Assembly: GCF_001693815.1 (NCBI RefSeq)
Contig: NZ_MBQD01000027.1
Span: 62,001 to 126,000 of the forward strand
From: Tessaracoccus lapidicaptus
Lineage (GTDB): Bacteria > Actinomycetota > Actinomycetes > Propionibacteriales > Propionibacteriaceae
Length of the DNA stretch: 64,000 bases
Direction: 5' to 3'
The translations under genes and the position numbers were made by a program. Under the pieces are notes generated by a model that was given only the letters and a program-made list of their open reading frames with translations, was not told the DNA's origin and did no database searches. Each line of letters opens with the position of its first letter. The first letter of the stretch is position 1. This document shows, piece by piece, positions 8,093 through 16,382 of this stretch.

Positions 8093-9271
8093 GTGCTCGT
8101 TTCCCACGGCGGTCTGCGCCGCCCCTTGTTCCTCACCGTCTTTGTGATGGCCGCCTTGACGCTGACTGCCTGTGGGCAGGATGCACCGGCTGCCGGTTCG
8201 GCTGCGCCGTTGAGCAGTGCCGCCGCTACGCAGAGCGACGAGGGCGCTGCCGGTGAGGGAGGCACCGGACCTCAGGAGCCGATGGCGATCCGGGGCACGG
8301 TGTGGGTTGCCAGCGAGGACGGTGATTCCTTGTCGGCCATCGACGCGGACACCGGTGTCGTGGTGACCACGGTGAGCGGGATCGAGAGTCCTCACAATGT
8401 TCAGGTGAGCCCTGATGGTGGCACGGTCTGGGCTGTCAGTGGTCACGCCAACGCTGTGGTGGCGCTGGATGCCGCGACGTATGAGCTGTTGGGGACCGCT
8501 CCGACCGGTGTGAGCCCTGCGCATGTGGTCGTTAGTCCTGATGGTGAGCAGGTCCTTGTCACCAACTCGGGGGATGACACGCTGAGCGTCTACGACGCCG
8601 AGTCGCTGGAGCTCCGGGCCACCGTTGACCTCAGTGCCGGGCCGCACGGCCTGCGTCCCACCCCGGACGGTGCGGCGGTGGTCGTGGCCAACACCACAGC
8701 GGGCACTGTCGACGTGGTCGACACTGACACCTATGAAGTCACCGCGACGATCCCGGTCGGGGACTCCCCTCCGCAGGTCGCTGTCGCACCGGACGGGCGG
8801 TACGCCTACGTGAGCCTGGTCGGGTCCAGTTCTGTGGTGAAGGTCGACCTGGTGGAGCAGAAGGTCACGGGATCGGTGTCGGTTCCGTCGCCGCCGGTCC
8901 AGCTGTACCTGACCGCGGACGGGACCCGCTTGCTGTCGGCCGACCAGGGAACCGAGGGCGCCCCTGGCAGTACCGTGTCCGTGATCGACTCGGCCTCCAT
9001 GACCATCGAGGACACCATCGCCGCGGGGGCTGGCCCGCACGGGGTGGTTGTCGAACCGACCGGGCAGCGGGCCTGGGTGACCAACCTCTATGACGACACG
9101 GTCTCCGTGATCGACCTGTCGACCAACCAGACCGTCTCGACTGTGTCTGTGGGCGACAAGCCAAACGGCATCAGCTACAGCCCTCAATCGCCTACGCCCG
9201 GGCCCGCCACTACCAGCGTCACCGTCCCCGACTACGCCACCGGAGCCGAGGGCGGCCACGCGGAGCACTGA
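8093..9271 (+). CDS. YVTN/YncE-type beta-propeller lipoprotein
   Basis: A 392-residue exported lipoprotein: hydrophobic signal with lipobox LTAC, an Ala/Ser/Glu linker, then about seven 40-43-residue propeller repeats with the recurring VSPDG / VTNSGDDTLSVYD type blades. Start GTG 8093 has AGGAG at 8081-8085; the longer frame from 8021 adds a non-secretory N-terminus. It lies behind a tandem CTTGAC box and heads the metal island, ahead of membrane proteins and a two-component system. YncE-like propellers bind DNA or metals in some bacteria; here a role in metal binding or envelope sensing is only inferred. Confidence 0.85.
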   Translation: MLVSHGGLRRPLFLTVFVMAALTLTACGQDAPAAGSAAPLSSAAATQSDEGAAGEGGTGPQEPMAIRGTVWVASEDGDSLSAIDADTGVVVTTVSGIESPHNVQVSPDGGTVWAVSGHANAVVALDAATYELLGTAPTGVSPAHVVVSPDGEQVLVTNSGDDTLSVYDAESLELRATVDLSAGPHGLRPTPDGAAVVVANTTAGTVDVVDTDTYEVTATIPVGDSPPQVAVAPDGRYAYVSLVGSSSVVKVDLVEQKVTGSVSVPSPPVQLYLTADGTRLLSADQGTEGAPGSTVSVIDSASMTIEDTIAAGAGPHGVVVEPTGQRAWVTNLYDDTVSVIDLSTNQTVSTVSVGDKPNGISYSPQSPTPGPATTSVTVPDYATGAEGGHAEH

Positions 9272-9494
9272 CCCGGCTGGGCGACCCTCCATCCTGATCG
9301 ACGGGGCGGTCCTCGAAATGGCAGCCGCTTCTCGGCCCGCAGTTCCACATCCGACATTGGGGGTGACGGAACCGATGCATGGATGGATGTAGAGGGAATC
9401 TTTACTCCGCAGGCGCGAGGATCCTTACACGTGACGGTCAAGCTTGTTGCATCGGGTGGTCACGGGACCACCCACTCGGTCCAGGAGGATAGAC

Positions 9495-9755
9495 ATGATG
9501 GGTTACGGCGGTTTTGGCGGTATGGGGTGGGGCGGCATGGTCGGTATGGTGCTGCTGTGGGCGGTGCTGATCGGTCTGGTGGTGTGGGCGGTGACCAGGC
9601 TCTTGCCAACGCGCCCCTACGGTGGCGGCATGCAGCCCGGGCCGGAGACGCCGGAGGAGATCCTGGATCGTCGGTTCGCCCGCGGCGAGATTGACGTCGA
9701 GACGTATCAGGTGCAGCGGGCTGCGCTGGCCTCGGCCCGGGGTGAACGCCGATGA
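9495..9755 (+). CDS. small membrane protein with SHOCT domain
   Basis: An 86-residue protein. It has a Gly/Met-rich start (MMGYGGFGGMGWGG), one transmembrane segment (VLLWAVLIGLVVWAVTRLL) and a C-terminal SHOCT motif (EEILDRRFARGEIDVETYQ). AGGAGG at 9483-9488 sets ATG 9495. It overlaps the next gene by 4 bases, so the two are translationally coupled. SHOCT proteins of this size are common beside metal-resistance genes in actinobacteria; the function is unknown. Confidence 0.85.
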   Translation: MMGYGGFGGMGWGGMVGMVLLWAVLIGLVVWAVTRLLPTRPYGGGMQPGPETPEEILDRRFARGEIDVETYQVQRAALASARGERR

Positions 9756-10486
9756 CTGGGCGGGGCCTGACTCAGGCCGGCCCACGCTGGCTGGCGTGGC
9801 TGGTGTTGGTGGTCGCGAGCGTGCTGTTCGTAGGCTCGGTGGTCTTGGCCGCTTGGGGAGGTGCTCGCCCTTACCCTGGCGCTGCCGGTGTCGCGCCGAA
9901 CTGGGACGGGCATGGTCCGATGATGGGAGCCAACGGTCGCGGGTGGGTCGGACCGTCGGGCGGAATGATGGGCGCCGGGGGCGGCTCCATGATGAGCGGC
10001 TCCATGATGGGCGGCGGGGTGTGGCTGGCCGGCGACGGCGTCCGGGTCGACACCATCACCCAGGCAAGGGCTCGCGCGACGCAGGCTGCGGCGGTCAGTG
10101 GGCTCATACCGGGCGAGGTGATGCAGTTCACCAACAACTTCTACGTCGAGTTGAGGGACGCCTCCGGTGAGGCCACCACCGAGGTGCTCGTGGACCCGGC
10201 AACCGGCGCGGTGTCCACCGAGTACGGGCCGGCCATGATGTGGAACACCGGCAGCCGGACCGCGGCCATGTCCGCTGATGAGGCCGACACGATCGCCAAC
10301 CGATGGCTGCAGGCAAATGCCGCCGGTGAGACGGCGGCAGGGACGGCCATGGAGTATCCGGGGTACTACACCCTCGACACCGCCTCGGGCGGTACAACAG
10401 TGGGCATGCTGTCGGTCAACGCCACCACCGGGGCGGTCTGGTACCACACGTGGCACGGCGAGTTCGTCGCTGAGGAGGACGCTTGA
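9752..10486 (+). CDS. membrane-anchored Met-rich protein with PepSY-like domain
   Basis: A 244-residue protein: one N-terminal membrane segment (WLAWLVLVVASVLFVGSVVL), then an extracytoplasmic Gly/Met stretch with several MMG motifs (MMGAGGGSMMSGSMMGGG). A PepSY-like region with two repeats follows (TITQARARATQAAA and VLVDPATGAVSTEYG; DTIANRWLQANA and LSVNATTGAVWYH). The methionine cluster suggests Cu(I) binding outside the membrane. Coupled by ATGA to the SHOCT gene and by overlap to the response-regulator gene, it may feed the sensor kinase encoded two genes on; that is inference. Confidence 0.8.
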   Translation: MTGRGLTQAGPRWLAWLVLVVASVLFVGSVVLAAWGGARPYPGAAGVAPNWDGHGPMMGANGRGWVGPSGGMMGAGGGSMMSGSMMGGGVWLAGDGVRVDTITQARARATQAAAVSGLIPGEVMQFTNNFYVELRDASGEATTEVLVDPATGAVSTEYGPAMMWNTGSRTAAMSADEADTIANRWLQANAAGETAAGTAMEYPGYYTLDTASGGTTVGMLSVNATTGAVWYHTWHGEFVAEEDA

Positions 10487-11208
10487 GCGTGGGTTCTGAC
10501 AAGCAGCCGAGCGTCCTGGTGGTCGACGACGAACCCAGCCTGGTCAGGGTGGTGGAGGGCTACCTGACCACGGATGGGTTCACCGTGCGCACCGCCAGCG
10601 ACGGCGAGACGGCGCTCGCACTCGCGCGGGAATCAGAGCCTGACGTGGTTGTGCTCGACCTGGGGCTGCCCGGCATGGACGGCGTCGAGGTGTGCCGGCA
10701 GCTGCGGACGTTCAGCAGCTGCTACGTCCTGATGTTGACCGCGCGCGCCGACGAGGTGGACATGCTCATCGGGCTCGCGGTGGGAGCCGACGACTACGTC
10801 ACCAAACCCTTCTCCGCCCGAGCACTGGTCGCGCGGGTCAGGACGCTGCTACGGCGACCGCGGACCCCAGCCGGCGCCACGGCACAGGAAGCCCCGGAGG
10901 CACGCGTCTTCGGGGACCTGACGGTGGACGTTCCGGCGCGCGAAGTGCGGGTTGCCGGCTCACTGGTGGCGTTGACGCGCACCGAGTACGACCTGCTGGA
11001 GGCGTTGAGCGGGAGTCCCCGCATCGTGTTCACCCGCCAACAGTTGCTCGACCGCGTCTGGAAGGACACGACGGGCTCGGCCGCGAGCGACGAGCACCTT
11101 GTCGACATCCACGTCGGCCACCTGCGTCGCAAGCTCGGTGACGACCCCCGCGACGCCCGCTACGTGCTCACCGTCCGTGGGGTCGGCTATCGGATGGGCC
11201 CGGGATGA
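10483..11208 (+). CDS. OmpR-family response regulator (system 1)
   Basis: A 241-residue regulator. The receiver domain has the acidic pair VVDDE, phospho-acceptor Asp59 (VVLDLGLPGMDG) and the Lys of YVTKPF. The C-terminal winged helix is of OmpR/PhoB type (LTRTEYDLLEALSG, then HVGHLRRKLGDD and VRGVGYRM). Start TTG 10483 follows GAGGAGG; GTG 10489 is an alternative. It is coupled by ATGA to its sensor kinase. It is a candidate to bind the tandem CTTGAC boxes of the island; a close paralogue is encoded at 21433. Confidence 0.92.
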   Translation: MSVGSDKQPSVLVVDDEPSLVRVVEGYLTTDGFTVRTASDGETALALARESEPDVVVLDLGLPGMDGVEVCRQLRTFSSCYVLMLTARADEVDMLIGLAVGADDYVTKPFSARALVARVRTLLRRPRTPAGATAQEAPEARVFGDLTVDVPAREVRVAGSLVALTRTEYDLLEALSGSPRIVFTRQQLLDRVWKDTTGSAASDEHLVDIHVGHLRRKLGDDPRDARYVLTVRGVGYRMGPG

Positions 11209-12338
11209 CCGCCCACCGAAAGGAGCCGCGACTGGCACGACTCGCCCTGGCCCCCCGACTCCTCCTCAACAACGTGCTCGTCATCCTGGCCGGCGCCGGC
11301 ACAGTGCTCGTAGTGGTGCTCCTGGTCACCCCGTCGGTGTTCCAGCTCCACCTGGACAGGGCGGGCGTCGCGACCGACTCAGACGCCCTCCAACACATTC
11401 TCATGGCGGTTCAGGACGCCGTCCTCGTGGCCGTGGGGATCGGCATCGCTGCCGCGGCGTTCACGGCCGCAACAATCAGCTGGGTGGTGGCCCGCCGGCT
11501 CGCCGCTCCTGTGTGGGACGCGGCTGACACCAGCCGTCGACTGGCGGACGGAGACCTGGACGCCCGCGTGCTCGATCCCGGCATGGGCCCCGAGTTCGCC
11601 ACCCTGGCCGCGTCGGTTAACGAGCTGGCCGAGCGACTCCAGGCCACCGAGGACACCCGCCGCGCACTCACCGCCGACCTGGCCCACCAGCTCCGCACGC
11701 CCATCGCCTCCATCGAAGCCACCATCGAGGCCGTCCGCGACGACGTGCTGCCCGCCGACCACCAAACCTGGGACACCCTCGCCGCCCAGAGCACCCGGCT
11801 CCGCCGCCTCGTCGCCGACCTCGAGGTCGTCTCCCGCGCCGAGGAACGTCAACTGCTCCTCAGCGCCGAACCCGTTCCTGTCCCCAGCTTGATCGACGCG
11901 GCCGTTGGGGCGCATTCGGAGTGCTACCGGTCCGCCGGCGTCCGGCTTGACGCCTCCGTCGCTGACAGCACTCCTCGCGTGCTGGTCGACCCCGAACGAA
12001 TCCAGGAAGTCCTCGGCAGCCTGCTCGACAACGCGCTCCGCTGCACCCCGGCCGGCGGCACCGTCACCATGGCCGGTCGGCCCAGCCCGTCCGGGGACGC
12101 GGCGGTCATCACAGTGACCGACACCGGCATCGGCCTCACCCCGGCCGAAGCGGGGCAGATCTTTCGCCGCTTCGCGAAGGCTGCGGACAGCCCTGGCTCC
12201 GGCCTTGGGCTGACCATCGCCCGCGCCATCGTCGAGGCCCACCACGGGACCCTCACCGCGGACAGTGCCGGCCCCGGCACCGGCGCCCGATTCACGATCA
12301 CCCTCCCTGCCAGCGGTTCCCGGCGAACCCGCCACTGA
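11205..12338 (+). CDS. sensor histidine kinase (system 1)
   Basis: A 377-residue membrane kinase. Two transmembrane segments (about residues 18-45 and 68-95) enclose a very short extracytoplasmic loop, followed by a HAMP region, the H-box LTADLAHQLRTPIAS (His161), the N-box DNALRCTPAGG, and G-boxes DTGIGL and SGLGLTIARAIVEAHHG. The small external loop suggests it senses through the membrane or a partner such as the Met-rich PepSY protein upstream. It pairs with the regulator at 10483. Confidence 0.92.
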   Translation: MTAHRKEPRLARLALAPRLLLNNVLVILAGAGTVLVVVLLVTPSVFQLHLDRAGVATDSDALQHILMAVQDAVLVAVGIGIAAAAFTAATISWVVARRLAAPVWDAADTSRRLADGDLDARVLDPGMGPEFATLAASVNELAERLQATEDTRRALTADLAHQLRTPIASIEATIEAVRDDVLPADHQTWDTLAAQSTRLRRLVADLEVVSRAEERQLLLSAEPVPVPSLIDAAVGAHSECYRSAGVRLDASVADSTPRVLVDPERIQEVLGSLLDNALRCTPAGGTVTMAGRPSPSGDAAVITVTDTGIGLTPAEAGQIFRRFAKAADSPGSGLGLTIARAIVEAHHGTLTADSAGPGTGARFTITLPASGSRRTRH

Positions 12339-12763
12339 AGGCAGGCGGAACTAGCAACACCAACTCCCTGAGCCTTGATCCACCCGTGGAGTGGCTCAGC
12401 ATGGTGGAGGGACAGGGGGCGCCTGCTTCTGGCTTGGGATACAGGTGGCTACGACCAGAAAGCTCAGGCCAGGCCCGTCCGGGAGTTGGCCCTAGCGAAG
12501 AGTAGGCTCACCCGAGTCCACGCACCTACCCCGCACGCGGCGAGCACTTCCTCACCCAGATGCAACAAGACACCGACGAGCGCTGAGCCAAGCACCAGGA
12601 TGTCGCCGCCGATCGCCTGCCCAAGCCCCACTCTGAATCGTGGGACCCAGGCCCTCAGACTTCTTGATCAAAAGCGGAGGGGATAGTTGAACGGATCTAT
12701 ACATTGTCGCGGGACAGTGGTCTTATCGGCCGGATCGACCGGCACCGACATGAAGGAGACCAC
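12339..12763. other. non-coding or degenerate stretch
   Basis: About 420 bases without a convincing gene. Short coding-like fragments occur without starts. A single CTTGAT hexamer at 12663-12668, upstream of the small secreted protein gene, lacks the second hexamer of the tandem box. A ribosome site for the next gene lies at the right end. Confidence 0.45.
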
Positions 12764-12979
12764 ATGATCACCACGCGCAAGATCGCTGCCCTCGTTACCG
12801 CCGCCGCGGCGGTGGTCGCGATGACCGCCGCCACCGCCGGAGCGGCCGAGCCCACCACCGGACGCGAGTTCGCCAGCCACGTCCGCATGATGGCCCAGTC
12901 AGACATGGGCTTCGACGGCACGCGCAACCCCGGCATGCATCAGGGATTCTCCGGCATGGAGGCTCACCACTCCTCCTGA
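12764..12979 (+). CDS. small secreted Met/His-rich protein
   Basis: A 71-residue protein with AAGGAG well placed before ATG 12764. A classical signal peptide (MITTRKIAALVTAAAA ... AGAAEP) ends near residue 29. The mature part of about 42 residues holds seven Met/His residues grouped toward the end (HVRMMAQSDMGF and GMHQGF ... MEAHH). No known family is recognised. The composition and position between the sensor kinase and cueP suggest an exported Cu(I)/Ag(I)-binding peptide. A strong terminator follows. Confidence 0.75.
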   Translation: MITTRKIAALVTAAAAVVAMTAATAGAAEPTTGREFASHVRMMAQSDMGFDGTRNPGMHQGFSGMEAHHSS

Positions 12980-13002
12980 CCAGATCGGTCGGCTCGTCAC
13001 GC

Positions 13003-13036
13003 GATCCCCGCCAGGCACCCAGCCCGGGCGGGGATC
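13003..13036 (+). terminator. terminator hairpin after the small secreted protein gene
   Basis: GATCCCCGCC and its exact complement are separated by 14 bases, starting 23 bases after the stop codon. The gene on the other side converges, so the hairpin may stop transcription from both directions. Confidence 0.6.
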
Positions 13037-13163
13037 CCGCTGACTCGAGGCCCGCAACGCCGCATCAGGACGCGACGAGCGATGAAACCAACCCTCACTG
13101 TCACCACCTCACCAACGGTCAGGGATGGCCCCAGGCGCGTCCACGGCGGGCTCACCCCCAGGA

Positions 13164-13778
13164 CTATAGAAGCTGCAACGTAGTCAGGCAGGTGGGGCCC
13201 TCAGCGTCGGAGGAGAAGCGGCTCTCGGCGCGCTTCCCGTCCTTGATGACGACGACCGTGCCCGCCACGTCCTTGGGGATCCAGAAACCGACGAACCCGT
13301 TGGCGTAGGTGGTCGCGTCCTCGTCGACGAGCACCTCACCTGAATCGGTGGTGATCGTCACCTTCACGTCCGCCTCAGCCAATTCCCCTCGGCAGGTGCC
13401 GAGGTTGTGGAAGTAGCACTCATGAGTGGTGGTCTCGTACGGCGCGATCGACAGGTAGAACTCATCACCGTCGAGGGGCATCGAGGCCTCGATGGTGCCG
13501 TCGCTGAGCAGTACCTCGTCGTAGCGCACCGACGCGGCCAGCGGCAGCGGGCGCTGAGCGTCGAGCTGATCCAGCGCCTCCACGACCTCGGCGCCGCTCT
13601 TCCCCACCAACCCGTGCGCCGCAAGCAACGCCCCCGCGTCCCCCGCCGCGACGCTCGGCGCCGCCGTCGACACGGAATCTCGCGGGGTCTCGGCAACCTC
13701 CGGGGTTGAGCAAGCCGACAGCGCCAAGACGGCGGCGAGCGGCACAGCGATACGAATGGTCAGATGATGGCGGCGCAT
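13164..13778 (-). CDS. cueP: CueP-family periplasmic copper-binding lipoprotein
   Basis: A 204-residue lipoprotein: start ATG at 13778 with GGAG upstream, hydrophobic signal and lipobox LSAC. The CueP family is recognised from the C-terminal half: a cysteine cluster HECYFHNLGTCRGE, the segment TYANGFVGFWIPKD, and the terminal DAEGPTCLTTLQLL. CueP binds copper in the extracytoplasmic space and, in Salmonella, links copper handling to superoxide defence. Three conserved cysteines are present. A tandem CTTGAC box lies about 120 bases upstream on this strand. A longer frame from 13859 would add residues in front of the signal peptide and is not preferred. Confidence 0.9.
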   Translation of the reverse strand: MRRHHLTIRIAVPLAAVLALSACSTPEVAETPRDSVSTAAPSVAAGDAGALLAAHGLVGKSGAEVVEALDQLDAQRPLPLAASVRYDEVLLSDGTIEASMPLDGDEFYLSIAPYETTTHECYFHNLGTCRGELAEADVKVTITTDSGEVLVDEDATTYANGFVGFWIPKDVAGTVVVIKDGKRAESRFSSDAEGPTCLTTLQLL

Positions 13779-13900
13779 GGGTCTCCAGGAGCTATGTGTC
13801 TTCAAGGAAGTCGTGGTGTCCGCGATGTACCGCGGCACCGTTTCGGACATGTCGTCCAACCAGAATGCCGCAATCGCTGAGTGCGCTAGTCACACGCTTA

Positions 13901-13917
13901 GTCAAGATTAGATCAAG
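13901..13917 (-). promoter_or_regulatory. tandem CTTGAC box upstream of cueP
   Basis: Read on the minus strand: CTTGAT CTAAT CTTGAC, 11-bp period. It points toward cueP and lies in the divergent region shared with the CmtR-like gene. Confidence 0.65.
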
Positions 13918-13974
13918 AAGATCCCGAGGTGGCGGGGCGAAAGTGACACGATCCTCGTCTGTTAGCATCGTCAC

Positions 13975-14388
13975 ATGACGATAACAAAGACGATCAAGGA
14001 TGTGTCTGAAGTCGGGGATCTGTCGGTGGCGGCTGCCTTCTTCCACGGCTTGTCCGATCCTTCGCGGCTGGCGATTCTTCAACACCTGACGTTGGGCGAG
14101 CATCGGGTGCGGGATCTGACTGCACATCTCGGGTTGGCGCAGTCGACGGTGAGCGCCCACCTGGCGTGTCTGCGAGAGTGCGGCCTCGTGTCGTCGCGGC
14201 CGGAGGGACGCGCGTCGGTGTTCTCGCTGGTGGCGGCCCAGGAACTGCTGGCCATGTTGTCGGCCGCGGAGCGCCTGCTTGAGTCGAGCGGGCAGGCTGT
14301 GGCGCTGTGTCCGAACTATGGGGTCGGCACCACCACGAACCCCTCCCCCGATCTGTTGAAGGCCCACGGGGCGGAGGCCCAGCGATGA
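13975..14388 (+). CDS. ArsR/SmtB-family metal sensor, CmtR-like
   Basis: A 137-residue winged-helix repressor (FFHGLSDPSRLAILQHLTLG; recognition helix LGLAQSTVSAHLACLRECGL). The Cys-x3-Cys in LACLRECGLV plus a cysteine near the C-terminus (VALCPNYG) match the Cd/Pb site of Mycobacterium CmtR. No ribosome site is seen; TAGCAT at 13963-13968 is a possible -10, so the transcript may be leaderless. It overlaps the following P-type ATPase gene by 4 bases, the same arrangement as CmtR with a metal ATPase, and is likely autoregulated. Confidence 0.9.
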   Translation: MTITKTIKDVSEVGDLSVAAAFFHGLSDPSRLAILQHLTLGEHRVRDLTAHLGLAQSTVSAHLACLRECGLVSSRPEGRASVFSLVAAQELLAMLSAAERLLESSGQAVALCPNYGVGTTTNPSPDLLKAHGAEAQR

Positions 14389-16382
14389 ACAGGCCAGCGA
14401 TCAGCGGACGCGAACACGGGAACACCGCAAACAGCGAGAGCGCCTGCGGGTGCGAGGCACCCGCAGGCGCCAGCAGTGATGATGACGACGCGGTGGAGCA
14501 TCTGTGGCAGGTCCGCGACATCCAGTTCGGGCTGGTCTCCGGCGTTTTGCTGCTGGCCGGCTTCGTCTCCGGACTGCTGGGCTGGGAGGTTGCCGAGCTC
14601 GTGCTGAGCGTCGCGGCGCTTCTGGTGGGGGCGTCGACGTTCGTGCCCGGAGCGTTGAAGAGGCTGGCCCGCGGCAAGGTCGGGGTCGGGCTCCTGATGA
14701 CCATCGGCGCAGTCGGCGCAACTGCTCTGGGGCAGATCGAGGAGGCGGCGATGCTGGCCTTCCTGTTCTCCCTGGCCGAAGGTTTGGAGGACTACTCGCT
14801 GGCCAAGACCAGACGCGGGTTGCGGGCGCTGCTGGGTCTGGTTCCGCGTGAGGCGACGATCAGGCGCAACGGTCGGGATGTGGTGCTGAGCCCCGACGAT
14901 CTGGTGGTCGGGGATCTGATGATCGTCAAGCCGGGCGAGCGGGTGGCCACCGACGGTGACATCCGGTCCGGCAGGACGGCGGTGGACACCTCCGCCATCA
15001 CCGGCGAATCGATGCCCGTCGAGGTGGGCCCAGGGGACCCCGTGTTCGCCGGTTCCGTCAACGGCTCCGGCGTCCTCGAGGTCGAGGTCACGGCCGCGGC
15101 CAGGGACAACTCTCTTGCCCGGATCGTGCACATCGTCGAGGCCGAACAGTCACGCAAGGGCGCCACGCAGCGGCTGGCCGACCGGATCGCCACACCACTG
15201 GTCCCGGGCATCCTGATCGCCGCCGCCCTCACCGTCATCGCGGGATTCCTCCTCGGGGAACCGGCGATGTGGCTGCAGCGCGCCCTGGTGATGGTGGTAG
15301 CCGCCTCCCCGTGTGCGCTAGCCATCTCGGTTCCCGTGACCGCGGTGGCGTCCATCGGCGCGGCCAGCCGACGAGGGATCCTGATCAAGGGTGGCGCCGC
15401 ATTGGAGACGCTCGGCAAGGTCCGCACCATCGCCCTGGACAAGACCGGCACCCTGACCCGCAACCAGCCGGCCGTCGCCGACGTCGCACCCGCCGACGGC
15501 TACTCCGCCGCCGAAGTACTCGGCCTGGCCGCCGCCCTGGAGGCGCGAAGCGAACACCCGCTCGCCCGCGCAATCCTGGCAGCCGTCGACGACGTGCGCG
15601 CAGCCGACGAGGTGACCGCCGAGGTCGGTTCCGGGCTCACCGGCCGCCTGGGCGGGCGCGGCCTCAGGCTGGGGCGCCCGGGCTGGATCGACCCCGGCCC
15701 GCTGACGGCGCACGTGACCCGCATGCAGGACGCCGGCGCCACCGCAGTCGTGGTGGAGCTGGACGGCGCCCCCGTCGGGGCGATCGCCGTCCGCGACGAG
15801 CTGCGCCCCGAAGCCCCCGAAGTCATCGCGCAACTCCGCGCGGACGGCTACACCATCGTCATGCTCACCGGCGACAACGAAGCAACCGCCCGAGCCATCG
15901 CCCGGGAAGCCGGGATCAGCGAGGTGTACGCCGACCTGCGCCCCGAAGACAAGTCCGCAATCATCCAACGGCTCCGCAGAACCGGGCTCACGGCCATGGT
16001 TGGCGACGGCGTCAACGACGCCCCCGCGCTCGCCACCGCCGACCTCGGCATCGCGATGGGGGCGATGGGCAGTGACGTGGCCATCGAAACCGCCGCTGTG
16101 GCACTGATGGGCGACGACCTACGGCTACTCCCCCACGCCCTAGACCACGCCCGACGCACCCGTCGCATCATGCTCCAGAACGTGATCCTCTCGATCGCAC
16201 TCATCACGATCCTCATCCCACTTGGGCTCTTCGGAGTGCTCGGGTTGGCGGCCGTTGTCCTGGTCCACGAGGTCGCGGAGGTGTTCGTGATCGGCAACGG
16301 CATCCGGGCAGGGCGCACCACCGCCCTGCCCCCGATCACGACACCTGCCCTTCAGACAGAACAGGAAATGGTGCCAGCATGA
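14385..16382 (+). CDS. P1B-type heavy-metal ATPase, CtpG-like (Cd/Pb/Zn efflux)
   Basis: A 665-residue P-type ATPase. A cysteine pair near the N-terminus (ACGCEAP) replaces an HMA domain. The actuator motif is TGESMPV, the membrane metal motif Ser308-Pro-Cys310 (ASPCALAIS), phospho-acceptor Asp352 in DKTGTLT, nucleotide site SEHPLARA, hinge [10 protein letters not shown] and a final helix with HEVAEVFVIGNG. The SPC motif separates it from the CPC copper pumps; it fits divalent soft-metal export. Coupled by ATGA to the CmtR-like sensor upstream and to a CDF exporter downstream: a cytoplasmic metal-efflux operon. Confidence 0.9.
   Translation: MNRPAISGREHGNTANSESACGCEAPAGASSDDDDAVEHLWQVRDIQFGLVSGVLLLAGFVSGLLGWEVAELVLSVAALLVGASTFVPGALKRLARGKVGVGLLMTIGAVGATALGQIEEAAMLAFLFSLAEGLEDYSLAKTRRGLRALLGLVPREATIRRNGRDVVLSPDDLVVGDLMIVKPGERVATDGDIRSGRTAVDTSAITGESMPVEVGPGDPVFAGSVNGSGVLEVEVTAAARDNSLARIVHIVEAEQSRKGATQRLADRIATPLVPGILIAAALTVIAGFLLGEPAMWLQRALVMVVAASPCALAISVPVTAVASIGAASRRGILIKGGAALETLGKVRTIALDKTGTLTRNQPAVADVAPADGYSAAEVLGLAAALEARSEHPLARAILAAVDDVRAADEVTAEVGSGLTGRLGGRGLRLGRPGWIDPGPLTAHVTRMQDAGATAVVVELDGAPVGAIAVRDELRPEAPEVIAQLRADGYTIVMLTGDNEATARAIAREAGISEVYADLRPEDKSAIIQRLRRTGLTAMVGDGVNDAPALATADLGIAMGAMGSDVAIETAAVALMGDDLRLLPHALDHARRTRRIMLQNVILSIALITILIPLGLFGVLGLAAVVLVHEVAEVFVIGNGIRAGRTTALPPITTPALQTEQEMVPA

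Noticed and set aside
8069-9292. Minus-strand frame of 407 codons opposite the propeller gene
   Set aside because: His/Arg/Gly-rich shadow of repeated propeller codons; the plus strand has signal peptide, lipobox and repeats.
9431-9446. Single CTTGAC hexamer on the minus strand before the SHOCT gene
   Set aside because: No second hexamer at 11 bp and wrong orientation for the gene.
11379-12335. Minus-strand frame opposite sensor kinase 1
   Set aside because: Low-complexity shadow; plus-strand kinase motifs are complete.
12663-12668. CTTGAT hexamer upstream of the small secreted protein gene
   Set aside because: No partner hexamer at 11 bp, so not counted as a tandem box.
14316-15131. Minus-strand frame opposite the CtpG-like ATPase
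   Set aside because: No ribosome site or family features; the plus strand is a full ATPase.
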